A DNA stretch of 64,000 bases, from contig NZ_CP087999.1 of assembly GCF_021044625.1 (NCBI RefSeq), forward strand, positions 451,001 through 515,000, written 5' to 3'. Position 1 is the stretch's first letter, and each line of letters opens with the position of its first letter. Position numbers and translations under genes: made by a program. This DNA comes from Geomonas sp. RF6. Its GTDB lineage: Bacteria; Desulfobacterota; Desulfuromonadia; Geobacterales; Geobacteraceae. Of the stretch, positions 53,873 to 63,550 are shown piece by piece. Below the pieces are notes generated by a model that had not been told where the DNA came from, did no database searches, and saw nothing but the letters and a program-made list of their open reading frames with translations.

Positions 53873-55075
53873 TCAGGAAATGGGATATTCACCGCGGGAG
53901 AGTGACATGCAGAATGAGTTGATGCCGGAGAAGGCCCGCTCGAAAAGATGTTCCACCTGATCCGATACGTCCCGGATCGTTCGCCCCCCCTCCAGAAGGA
54001 GCTGGGCGTTTGCCATCAGCGGCGAGCTTATCGGGGTGCCTATTCTGCTCAGGAGGAGGACGTAGGCGCCACGGACGCCTGGGACTTCACGGCATATCTC
54101 CATCGCCATCTTGTGGGCGAGCACATTGTAGATCTTTCCCACATGGCTCACAGGATTCTTCCCTGCGGCAGCTTCGGTACCCATCGGGCGGTTCATGGAG
54201 ATGAGGCCATTTACCCTGTTCCCTCTGCCGACCTGACCGGAATCCGCATCCTCTGCCGACGTGCCCAGAAGGGACAGATAGACCCCTCCGAGGCCTCGCC
54301 CGGGCTCATCGAGCGCGTTGAAGTGCACCGTCACGCTGCGAAAGCCGGGTCTTCGCCTGACAAACTCCGTCATGTGAGCGACGATCGTCTCCTTTTTGTC
54401 AAAATACTGCCCCTCACTGTGAATGCTGTGAGCCAGCAGCGGCATCGCCACAGTCAGGTCGAGCTCGTCCCCCCTGCGCAGCCCCATCACCTTTACATCC
54501 TCCCCCGTCTCGGGATGAAGGGACTTAAAAAGGTCCGAATTGAGTTCCCGCTCGAGCGCCAGGACCGCCTCTTCCGTCGGACTCAGGGGATAGTAGCCGA
54601 CTGCGGCAGAGGTGTCGTTCGCCCCCATGACCGCTCCGGGACGATCGAAGATGTCGATAAGCTCCTGCGATCCGGGAGCGAGCTTCACCCGGTACTTCAC
54701 GTGCTGAACCGGGTCGACGTGACGAAGATGTGCCCGTATCCACTTTTGCGCCGCATCCCTGGCGATCTCGACGACAGGGATCTCCTTCCCCCCCGCCGAA
54801 AAGGTGGCGCGATCGCCGATGGTGAGCTCCATCGGCTCGATGACCTCGCCGCCCCCGAACCGCCTGGACACCTTCCCGGCCGCCAGAAGCCCCTTGTCCA
54901 CGTTGTGGTGCAGGATGGTGCCGAACTCGCTGAGGTAGGCCTCGCAGAGCGCCACAGAAACCGCATCCATAACGCAGTCGCAAATCTGGTCGGGATGGCC
55001 GGTGCCTTTGCGCTCCACAATCTCCACACTCTGCAGCGTTACCGGATCTCCCTTATATGGCTCGATGAGGATCAT
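53873..55075 (-). CDS. S-adenosylmethionine synthetase, archaeal type
   Basis: A 400-residue protein of the archaeal-type methionine adenosyltransferase family (PF01941), not the standard bacterial MetK. The start IVERKGTGHPDQICD, HHNVDKGLLAAGKV, GDRAT and the long NRPMGTEAAAGKNP near residue 295 are typical. It makes S-adenosylmethionine from methionine and ATP. Most bacteria use MetK; this type occurs in archaea and some bacteria, so horizontal transfer or a second isozyme is possible. A 50-bp palindrome lies 64 bases upstream. The ATG has weak support. Confidence 0.88.
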   Translation of the reverse strand: MILIEPYKGDPVTLQSVEIVERKGTGHPDQICDCVMDAVSVALCEAYLSEFGTILHHNVDKGLLAAGKVSRRFGGGEVIEPMELTIGDRATFSAGGKEIPVVEIARDAAQKWIRAHLRHVDPVQHVKYRVKLAPGSQELIDIFDRPGAVMGANDTSAAVGYYPLSPTEEAVLALERELNSDLFKSLHPETGEDVKVMGLRRGDELDLTVAMPLLAHSIHSEGQYFDKKETIVAHMTEFVRRRPGFRSVTVHFNALDEPGRGLGGVYLSLLGTSAEDADSGQVGRGNRVNGLISMNRPMGTEAAAGKNPVSHVGKIYNVLAHKMAMEICREVPGVRGAYVLLLSRIGTPISSPLMANAQLLLEGGRTIRDVSDQVEHLFERAFSGINSFCMSLSRGEYPIS

Positions 55076-55139
55076 GCTTTCACTCTAGCACTTCCGCGGG
55101 AAAAGGTCAGGAAGGCTGACGGTCCCGGCCCCTTCGGAT

Positions 55140-55189
55140 ACCTTATAATTCAAGACCTGACCCCGGGGTCAGGTCTTGAATTATAAGGT
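55140..55189. repeat. Perfect 50-bp palindrome
   Basis: The two 25-base halves (55140-55164 and 55165-55189) are exact reverse complements, with centre ACCCCGGGGT. On the plus strand four T follow. The CAAGACCTGACCCC arm resembles REP-type hairpins linked to Y1 transposases in other genomes, as I recall, so it may be a stand-alone mobile palindrome; it can also act as a terminator between fxsA and the MAT gene. Confidence 0.75.
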
Positions 55190-55253
55190 TTTCTTCGGCG
55201 TACGCACAGATACTCCAGCAATGGCAGAGAGATGGAAAGAGAGGGCGGAGAAC

Positions 55254-55646
55254 TTAATGACGGCGCATTACGAAGCGGCCGCTGGCGAGCTTTGCCTGCA
55301 GCCACAGGCCGAGCCATCTCTTGATGAGGATACGGGTGGCGGGGATGAGAAAGAAGATTCCGAGGAAGTCGGTAAAAAAGCCGGGTGTCATGAGGAGAAG
55401 GCCGCCGACCAGGATCAGGAAGGCGTCCAGCAGTTGCGCGGCGGGAAGGTGGCCGTGCCCCAGCTCGCTCCGGATCATGCTGAAGGTCTTGAGCCCCTGA
55501 CTCTTCACCAGGTACGCTCCGATTGCGCTGATCAGCAGGAGAGCCAACACCGTCGGCACACCGCCGATGACGGAGCCGACCTTGATCAGGAGATAGATCT
55601 CGATGACCGGTACGATGAGAAAGACGAGAAAGAGTCGGGAGAACAT
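55254..55646 (-). CDS. fxsA: FxsA family membrane protein
   Basis: A 130-residue protein with four hydrophobic segments and the FxsA opening LFLVFLIVPVIEIYLLIKVG, and LLMTPGFFTDFLGI in the middle. FxsA affects exclusion of F-dependent phage in E. coli; its core role is unknown. The ATG is preceded by GAGGATAT. It lies 47 bases after the regulator gene. Confidence 0.85.
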   Translation of the reverse strand: MFSRLFLVFLIVPVIEIYLLIKVGSVIGGVPTVLALLLISAIGAYLVKSQGLKTFSMIRSELGHGHLPAAQLLDAFLILVGGLLLMTPGFFTDFLGIFFLIPATRILIKRWLGLWLQAKLASGRFVMRRH

Positions 55647-55693
55647 ATATCCTCAACGGTAAAAGTGCCAGTGGTCCGACAGAAACCAGTATT

Positions 55694-57070
<1,377 letters not shown>

Positions 57071-57354
57071 AGGAACACTTCATCCATACGTGGATTTGTC
57101 GAACCAGTATGGGGTGGGCAGGCAGATGCTGAAACCTATCGTAATTGAGTCAGGGCATCCGGATGCGCGCCCACACCGGTTCATCAGGCAGTCGGGGAAA
57201 ACCCCCTGCCTTGACGGGAGGGGGGCAGGGGGTGGGTGAAGCTCACCTACTGAGCCGGTGGCTCCTTCCCCCCCACCCTGTCCCTCCCCCGCAAGGGGGG
57301 CGGGGACGTTACTTCCACGGACTCCTGAGAGTAATTAATTCACTGGATCTGCCG
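57071..57354. other. Intergenic region with GC-rich repeats
   Basis: Contains CCTGCC...GGGGG-rich inverted segments like those near 30100. No gene is evident. Confidence 0.5.
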
Positions 57355-58599
57355 CTAGCCGCGCTCCGCGACATCCGCCTGTTCGGCATCCCACTCGGCT
57401 TTGCGCGGTCCTTCGAGGCCGCACTCCTTCGCCAGTGCCTCCCATGCCCCCATGCTTCGCTCGATCATCCCCTTGTCGACGCAGTAGGCGATCCTGAAGT
57501 AGCCGGGGGCACCGAATCCGGTTCCGGGAACGAGGAGTATCCGGTGCTTTTGCGCCATCCGTACGAACTCCACGTCGTCTGCCAGCGGGGACTTCGGGAA
57601 GAGGTAAAAGGCGCCGTCGGGGCGGACCATCTCGAACCCGAGGCTCGTGAGACCATTATAGAGCAGATCGCGCTTCTCCTGATATGCCTGGATGTCCACG
57701 CAGATGTGCTGCAGGCATGCCACCAGCCGCTGCATCAGCGCCGGCGCGTTCACGAAGCCGAGCACCCTGTTGGCGAAAATCGCACCCTCCATGAAGTGGT
57801 CAACGCGGTTCATGCGGGGGTTCGCCGCGAGGTACCCGATGCGCTCCCCCGGGAGCGCAAGGTCCTTGCTGTGCGAGGTCACGACGACGCTGTTTTTCAC
57901 GTACTTGAAGATGCTCGGCACCTGCTTTCCGTCGTAGGTGATGCGCGCGTACGGTTCGTCGGAGATCACGCAGATCTGCCGGCCGTACTCCTGCTCCTTC
58001 GCGGCAACGACTTCCCCGAGCGCCTGCAGGCTTTCGGCAGGGTAGATAACGCCGGTGGGGTTGTTGGGGGAGCAGATGATGATCCCTTTTGTCCTCTCGT
58101 TGATGGCGTCTTTTATCGCGTCGACATCAAGCTGGAAGGTCTCGCGGTCGGTCCACACCTCCACCGGAACGCCGCCGTGGTTGTCGATGTAGAACTTGTA
58201 CTCCACGAAGTAGGGAGTGACGATGATAACCTGGTCGCCGGGATTGAGGATCGTCTTCAGCACCACGTTGAGGGCGCCGCCGGCGCCGCAGGTCATGATG
58301 ACGTGGTTCGCCTGTACCGGGAGCCCGGAGGCTTCACCCAGGATGTGGGCCACTGCGCCGCGCGTTTCCTGGTACCCGGCGTTGCTCATATAGCGATGCA
58401 TTCCCTGAATCGGGTCGTGCGCGAGCTTGTGGAATTCCTCGTAAAACTCCGCCGGCGGGTCGACATCCGGATTGCCGAGGGTGAAGTCGTACACATTCTC
58501 CGCCCCGAACTCCTTGCGAAGCGCCTCCCCTTCCTCGAACATCCTTCTGATCCACGACGAATTCAAGATGAAACCGGCTATTTTAGAGGCAACTGCCAT
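57355..58599 (-). CDS. Class I/II pyridoxal-phosphate aminotransferase
   Basis: A 414-residue aminotransferase: YDFTLGNPDVDPP near residue 40, GAGGALN (phosphate-binding), CSPNNPTG, SDEPYARI, and the PLP lysine in SHSKDLALPGERIGY. It is similar to the aspartate/aromatic aminotransferase group; the substrate is not clear. ATG at 58599 has AAGGAG; the longer frame is antisense noise. It is downstream-oriented to repeats, so it is likely transcribed alone. Confidence 0.88.
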   Translation of the reverse strand: MAVASKIAGFILNSSWIRRMFEEGEALRKEFGAENVYDFTLGNPDVDPPAEFYEEFHKLAHDPIQGMHRYMSNAGYQETRGAVAHILGEASGLPVQANHVIMTCGAGGALNVVLKTILNPGDQVIIVTPYFVEYKFYIDNHGGVPVEVWTDRETFQLDVDAIKDAINERTKGIIICSPNNPTGVIYPAESLQALGEVVAAKEQEYGRQICVISDEPYARITYDGKQVPSIFKYVKNSVVVTSHSKDLALPGERIGYLAANPRMNRVDHFMEGAIFANRVLGFVNAPALMQRLVACLQHICVDIQAYQEKRDLLYNGLTSLGFEMVRPDGAFYLFPKSPLADDVEFVRMAQKHRILLVPGTGFGAPGYFRIAYCVDKGMIERSMGAWEALAKECGLEGPRKAEWDAEQADVAERG

Positions 58600-58937
58600 T
58601 GTGTACGCTCCTTCCGTGAGATTCGTTTTTTGTAGCACATTTACTCTCTGCGGAGCAAGGCCAACCTCGGTTCGTGAGTCGGTCGACGTTTGAGTGTGAT
58701 TTCTCCTTGAGTGAGGCGGCGGATGCCGATGTGGGGGTAATGTAGGCCGGAATAAGCGCAGCGTTTCCGGCAGCCTCTCCATCAACTTCGGCATGCCGAA
58801 GTGTGAGACAGGGGGGCGGGTGCCACTACTACAAGGCAAATCCCCCCCGTCCCCCCTTCGCAAAGGGGGGAGCCTTGGTTCTCGTGCAGAGCTTTGTGGG
58901 AATGTACTCCACGTTCCGGGAATGTTGGGACGCAGTT
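58600..58937. repeat. Intergenic region with a REP-like arm and CCCCCC-type repeat
   Basis: REP-like arm at 58742-58772 and a CAAATCCCCCC-type copy near 58838. No gene. Confidence 0.7.
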
Positions 58938-58970
58938 AAAAAAAGGGGCGAGTCCGTTTGGCTCGCCCCT
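58938..58970 (-). terminator. Intrinsic terminator of the YchJ gene
   Basis: On the minus strand, GGGGCGAG-type stem followed by seven T. Confidence 0.8.
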
Positions 58971-58984
58971 CTCTCTTTCCGTTC

Positions 58985-59470
58985 TTATTTACCGCAGCAT
59001 TTCTTGTACTTCTGGTTGCTGCCACAGGGGCAGGGGTCGTTGCGGCCGACCTTTACGCGGGAGATCGGCTTTTGCCCCACCGTCTTTCCGTCGGTGAAGA
59101 ACCACTTCTCCTTCTCCTTCTGGAAGAGCGCCAGTTCGTGATGCACCCTTTGGGCACCTTTTTCGGTGTAGCGGGCGATGAACTCCACCTCGCCGGTCGT
59201 GTCACCCTCACCGCCGTTGGTGGTGGAGACTATTTCCAGCCCCTCCCACTCTGAACTCTCCGCCCATTCCTTCGTCCCCTCGTGATCGTACCCTTCACGG
59301 AATTTGGGGTGGGTCGTTTCAAATATGTAGTCGGTCTCCACCTTTGCATACGCCGAGTAGCGCGACCTCATCAGCGCCTCAGCGGTTGCCGCAGGGCGCA
59401 CCCCCTTGATAAGAGGCTCACAGCATTCGGCATAGGCGATACCGGTTCCACACGGACACAGCTCCATCAT
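58985..59470 (-). CDS. YchJ family protein with SEC-C metal-binding ends
   Basis: A 161-residue protein with a SEC-C zinc-binding motif at both ends ([15 protein letters not shown] near residues 5-19 and [13 protein letters not shown] near the C-terminus) and a central UPF0225-type beta fold ([20 protein letters not shown]). Function is unknown; a link to metal or protein quality control is suspected for the family. The ATG has AAGGAAGGAG. It ends with a strong terminator. Confidence 0.9.
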   Translation of the reverse strand: MMELCPCGTGIAYAECCEPLIKGVRPAATAEALMRSRYSAYAKVETDYIFETTHPKFREGYDHEGTKEWAESSEWEGLEIVSTTNGGEGDTTGEVEFIARYTEKGAQRVHHELALFQKEKEKWFFTDGKTVGQKPISRVKVGRNDPCPCGSNQKYKKCCGK

Positions 59471-59526
59471 CTAACTCCTTCCTTTCACTTGTTTGTCTTC
59501 CAGTTTCTGCACCGTCACAGACCTAG

Positions 59527-59817
59527 CTACGATTCGAAATCAACGACCGCTACTGCGGCGCTGACACTTCGCATATAGGCGGCAACCTCGTCGGCGTGGT
59601 ACGGGTGCACCTGGTAGGCGTTGAGGTCCTCCAGGGAGTCGAACTTGGTGATCAGCGCGAGGTCGTAAGAGCGCTCCGAACGGATGACGTCGGTGCCGAC
59701 CTCAAGGTGGCGCAGCTGCTCCACCTTTCCCTCCATGCTGAGGATCCGTTCCTTCGCTTTCTCAATCGATTCCGCCCCCTGATCCTTCAGTCTGAACAGT
59801 ACTATATGCGTTATCAT
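59527..59817 (-). CDS. Dabb (stress-responsive alpha/beta-barrel) domain protein
   Basis: A 96-residue dimeric alpha/beta-barrel protein (MITHIVLFRLK start; YDLALITKFDSLEDLNAY and HPYHADEVAAYMR). Function is unknown. ATG at 59817 follows AAGGAGAGGGTC; the upstream frame is not needed. It precedes the YchJ gene by 56 bases on the same strand. Confidence 0.85.
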   Translation of the reverse strand: MITHIVLFRLKDQGAESIEKAKERILSMEGKVEQLRHLEVGTDVIRSERSYDLALITKFDSLEDLNAYQVHPYHADEVAAYMRSVSAAVAVVDFES

Positions 59818-59996
59818 GACCCTCTCCTTTGGGAAATTGCAGTTGCGATACACCTTAATACATCGCCCCCGCCGTCTCTGTCAACGCCGCGGTGACTGCG
59901 CGAGAGAAAACTTCTTGCACAGTGCAGCGGATGCTGCTATAAGGGACCAACCGGATCATTATTGTCCTGTTTGTGTTCATGAAAAAGGAGGATTAG

Positions 59997-60755
59997 ATGA
60001 CTTGCTTCACAAGGCTCATGTGTATAATTGTACTGCTCCTCGCACCCCTGACTGCAGCGGCGGATGCGTCCCGTACGGTCCTCTTCGACAACAGTCACGG
60101 CGAGAGGTTTGTCATTGACGGCGAAGGGCCGCTGCAGCTTTCCGGCCTTGCCGGTGTTATCCGCTCCGCGGGAGCCCGGGTCGCTGCGAGTGACGAGGCC
60201 ATCAGCGACACCTCTCTTCAGGGAGCCGATGCACTGGTTATTTCCGGTGCGTTCAGGGCTCTGTCCCAGGCGGAGATTCAAGCGCTGGTCCGCTTCATGG
60301 AGCGCGGCGGAAAGGTTGCGGTCATGCTGCACATCGCGCCTCCCCTGGCGACCCTCCTGGAACGGTTGAACATCCGCTACACAAACGGGGTCGTGCAGGA
60401 AAACAGCGACGTCATCGACGGCGAGCCGCTCAACTTCAGAGTCAGGCACTTCGGAGACCACGCCATCTTCCGCTCCGTCGAGTCCTTCAGCGTGTACGGT
60501 GCCTGGGGGCTCATGGCGGGCGCGACCGGCGGGCGGTCCGTGGCGGAGAGTTCTCCGCAGGCGTGGGTCGATATTGTCGGGGACAAGGTTCAGAGAAGTG
60601 AAGAGACTGCGGCCTTCGCGATCGCGGTGGCCGGCAATGTAGGAAAAGGCGGGTACATAGTCTTTGGCGACGATGCCCTCTTTCAGAACAAGTTCCTGGA
60701 CGAGAACAACAAGGCGCTGGCAGCCAATCTGGCGGCGTGGCTGGTTTCGGAATAG
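59997..60755 (+). CDS. Exported DUF4350-like protein
   Basis: A 252-residue protein with a signal peptide (ends AAADAS) and a DUF4350-type fold: VLFDNSHGERF, DALVISGAFRALSQAEI, then a V-A-V-M-L strand. The ATG follows AAGGAGG. Function is unknown; similar proteins often neighbour membrane or glutamine-amidotransferase-like genes. Desulfoferrodoxin follows after 81 bases. Confidence 0.75.
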   Translation: MTCFTRLMCIIVLLLAPLTAAADASRTVLFDNSHGERFVIDGEGPLQLSGLAGVIRSAGARVAASDEAISDTSLQGADALVISGAFRALSQAEIQALVRFMERGGKVAVMLHIAPPLATLLERLNIRYTNGVVQENSDVIDGEPLNFRVRHFGDHAIFRSVESFSVYGAWGLMAGATGGRSVAESSPQAWVDIVGDKVQRSEETAAFAIAVAGNVGKGGYIVFGDDALFQNKFLDENNKALAANLAAWLVSE

Positions 60756-60836
60756 ACGTAGACGGCAGCAAAGCCGACAACTTGAAATGACGCGCCTTTT
60801 CGAAGGCAGCTAAACCACAGGAAAGAGGAGGGAAAA

Positions 60837-61217
60837 ATGGCAAATGCGTTAGAGATCTACAAGTGTGATGTGTGCGGGAATATTGTCGAAGTCTTTCACC
60901 CCGGCGACGGGGAACTGGTGTGCTGTGGCGCCCCCATGGTGCTGAAAGTACCGAACACGGTCGATGCAGCGAAAGAGAAGCACGTGCCGGTCATCGAAAA
61001 GGGTAATGGCACCGTCACCGTCAGGGTCGGCAGCATCGCCCACCCGATGGAGGCGGCGCATTACATAGAGTGGATCGAGGTGATCGCCGACGGCAAGATC
61101 TACCGCCAGGCGCTGCAGCCGGGGCAGGCGCCGGAGGCGACCTTCCCGATCACGGCGGACAAAGTTACCGCCAGGGAATACTGCAACCTGCACGGCCAGT
61201 GGTTGGCAGAGGGGTAG
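60837..61217 (+). CDS. dfx: Desulfoferrodoxin (superoxide reductase, two-iron type)
   Basis: A 126-residue enzyme that reduces superoxide to peroxide without making oxygen, a typical defence of anaerobes. The N-terminal desulforedoxin site is C10, C13, C29, C30 (CDVC, LVCCG) and the catalytic iron is bound by H49, H69, H75, C116 and H119 ([21 protein letters not shown]). The ATG follows GGAAAGAGGAGGGAAAA. Ends with a strong terminator. Confidence 0.97.
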   Translation: MANALEIYKCDVCGNIVEVFHPGDGELVCCGAPMVLKVPNTVDAAKEKHVPVIEKGNGTVTVRVGSIAHPMEAAHYIEWIEVIADGKIYRQALQPGQAPEATFPITADKVTAREYCNLHGQWLAEG

Positions 61218-61716
61218 TTCCACCGCACCTTCCGCTACGACTGTTAAGAAAAAACCCCCGTCTCGTGTTGAGACGGGGGTTTTTCGTTCAAGTTCAGCCG
61301 AAAATTCGTCCGGACCGGCTTTCTGTGCCCTCAAAGGAGTAGGCGAGGCAAAATCCCCCTGTCCTCCCTTCGCAAAGGTTCATCCGGGAATTCCGGGAAT
61401 TCAGCCCGGCCCCTTCCGTTGACGTGAGGGGACACTAGTGGCGCCGCGCTGGAGCACAGGCTTCCCAGCCTGTACCGCGGCGCCAGCCGCGCGGTCTGTG
61501 GCGGCTGCGCCGCCATCGCAGGCAAGATGCCTACGCTCCAGCGTGGGGCACCCGGATTCTTTGTAGCGCGTTCCCCAGAATTCCCGGAAGCCCCTTCGCA
61601 AAGGGGGGAACGCGAGGGCTCCTCCAGCGCTTCGAGGAAACGCCCGGGTGCGCCGCTACAGGCCGGAATATGTAGGCCGGGATAAGCCGCAGGCGTTCCC
61701 GGCACATCTGGAGCGT
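61218..61716. repeat. Intergenic region with terminator, REP-like arm and dispersed repeats
   Basis: Terminator at 61249-61284. Further repeats of the CTGGAGCGCAGGCATCTTGC type (reverse, about 61495-61550), CCCCCTTCGCAAAGG type near 61360 and 61580, and a REP-like arm at 61673-61705. Confidence 0.7.
61249..61284 (+). terminator. Intrinsic terminator after desulfoferrodoxin
   Basis: Stem CCCCCGTCTC with GAGACGGGGG, then five T; the A run on the other side makes it bidirectional. Confidence 0.9.
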
Positions 61717-63174
61717 CTAGTTGGAAGCCTTCTTCCCGCCGCCGGATGCCACGTTCCGGCTGGCATGCTGCTGGTGACCGTGGGCGGCCGCGCGTGCGCC
61801 GCTTCCTGCGGGACGCTGCCCGCCACCTGCCGGACGCGAGCTTTTCCCTGCCGGCCGCTGGCCGCTCCCTGCCGGGCGGGGCGAGCTTCCCGCGGGGCGC
61901 TGGCCGTGCGCCGCCCCCCTCGGGTGGTGTCCCGCCGGACGCTGACCAGCGGCTGCGCCCCCCTGCCCTGCTTCCGTTTTCGGCTTCTGCTTCCCCGGTC
62001 CGCGCGGCTCGCGGGGAGGACGGGCAAACTCGGTGTCCTTTGTCGGAGCCGGGACGGTGTAGTCGAATCCGTCGATCTTGCGACGCGCCAGCTTCGACCC
62101 CAGGACCCTCTCTATGCTGCGCACCATCGGCTCGTCTTCGGCCGTCACCATGGTGAAGGCGTCGCCGGTCTTGGCGGCGCGCCCCGTCCTCCCTATGCGG
62201 TGGGTGTACGCCTCCGGGGTGTCCGGGATGTCGTAGTTGATGACATGGGAGATAAGGGAGACGTCGATGCCGCGGGCGGCAATGTCTGTCGCGACCATTA
62301 TCTGGTAGGTGCCGTCCCGGAAACCGTCGAGCGCCGCCTGACGCCTGTTCTGGGAGAGGTTCCCCTGCAGGGAGGTGGCCTTGTACCCCGATTTTTCCAG
62401 CTGCTCGCCGATCCTCTTCGCGCGGTACTTCGTCTTGGTGAAGATGAGGACGCTTTCGGTGTCGGTATGGCGCAAAAGCTCGAAAAGGAGCGGCGTCTTC
62501 AGGTGCTGCGGAACGGGGTAAAGTGCGTGGGTCACGGTCATGGCGGGGGCGATGCGGCTCACCTGCACTGTCGTCGGCTTCACCAGTATCTCGTGGGCGA
62601 GACGCTTGATGTCATCCGGCATCGTCGCCGAGAAAAGAAGGTTCTGCCGCGAGGTCGGGAGCACCCTCAGGATCTTGCGCACGTCGGGGAGAAAGCCCAT
62701 GTCGAACATCTGGTCGGCCTCGTCGAGGACCAGCATCTCCACCTTGGAAAGGTTCACCGTGCCTTGGCTTATGTGGTCCAGAAGACGTCCCGGGCAGGCT
62801 ACGACGATCTCGGGACCTTCCTTCAGGCGCTTGATCTGTGTATTGATATTGACGCCGCCGTAGACGGTAATGCTCTTCAGGCGGGTATGCTTTCCCATGG
62901 CGTTGAGGGCGTCGTTTATCTGTTCCGCGAGTTCGCGCGTCGGGGCGACAACCAGGGCGCGCAGCACCCCCCTTTCTCCCTGCATGAGGCGGTGCAGCAT
63001 CGGAAGACCGAATGCCGCCGTTTTGCCGGTTCCGGTCTGGGCGAGTCCCATCACATCCTGTCCTGCCATCACCGTCGGTATTGCCTGCAGCTGAATCGGC
63101 GTCGGGGCGACGTAACCGAGCTCCTCGACTCCGGTTTGAATCTGGGGGTGCAAATTGAAGCTTTTGAAATCCAC
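61717..63174 (-). CDS. DEAD-box RNA helicase, RhlE-type
   Basis: A 485-residue helicase: Q motif and FKSFNLHPQIQ start, AQTGTGKTA, LVLDEADQMFDMGF, SAT and HRIGRTGRA. The last 130 residues are a basic low-complexity tail rich in GQRPAG and RPAG units, as in RhlE-type proteins, that probably binds RNA. The start is GTG at 63174 with TAAGGAG before it. A terminator lies in its leader, suggesting transcription attenuation, as known for cold-shock helicases; this part is inferred. Confidence 0.93.
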   Translation of the reverse strand: MDFKSFNLHPQIQTGVEELGYVAPTPIQLQAIPTVMAGQDVMGLAQTGTGKTAAFGLPMLHRLMQGERGVLRALVVAPTRELAEQINDALNAMGKHTRLKSITVYGGVNINTQIKRLKEGPEIVVACPGRLLDHISQGTVNLSKVEMLVLDEADQMFDMGFLPDVRKILRVLPTSRQNLLFSATMPDDIKRLAHEILVKPTTVQVSRIAPAMTVTHALYPVPQHLKTPLLFELLRHTDTESVLIFTKTKYRAKRIGEQLEKSGYKATSLQGNLSQNRRQAALDGFRDGTYQIMVATDIAARGIDVSLISHVINYDIPDTPEAYTHRIGRTGRAAKTGDAFTMVTAEDEPMVRSIERVLGSKLARRKIDGFDYTVPAPTKDTEFARPPREPRGPGKQKPKTEAGQGGAAAGQRPAGHHPRGAAHGQRPAGSSPRPAGSGQRPAGKSSRPAGGGQRPAGSGARAAAHGHQQHASRNVASGGGKKASN

Positions 63175-63203
63175 TGATACTCCTTAGGTTCTGTTTTTCC
63201 TAC

Positions 63204-63238
63204 AAAAAAACCCCAGCAGGCTGATTGGCCCCTGGGGT
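63204..63238 (-). terminator. Terminator in the leader of the DEAD-box helicase gene
   Basis: On the minus strand ACCCCAG and CTGGGGT form a stem with a 15-base loop, followed by seven T, 30 bases before the GTG start. Confidence 0.75.
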
Positions 63239-63550
63239 CCACAACGATACAGCTGCTGAACTTTAACACATATGGGAGAAAAGGTGCAACCTTTGCCGCC
63301 CGAAGTTGCATATACAGTGGAATCGGATGATCCGGTCCGCCGCTACTGCTGTTGAGCCGCAGGATGGGACAGGCACTTTTGATAGAGTGCCTGTCCCCTT
63401 TCCTGTGAAAATGGAAGAATTAAGGAAATGTCGGAGAGTATGGAAGATGGCGTGGCGTGTTTTATATAGCTGTGCTAAATAATGGCTGATCCGGCAACTC
63501 CGGAAGGAAATAGCGTCACAATAAAAGGTGCATCTTATCAGGGAGCGCCC
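63239..63550. other. Non-coding stretch before the kinase gene
   Basis: No gene is seen between the helicase leader and the kinase. It holds the promoter regions of two diverging genes but no confident motif. A near-repeat GGACAGGCACT...AGTGCCTGTCC (63367-63397) forms a small hairpin. Confidence 0.4.
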
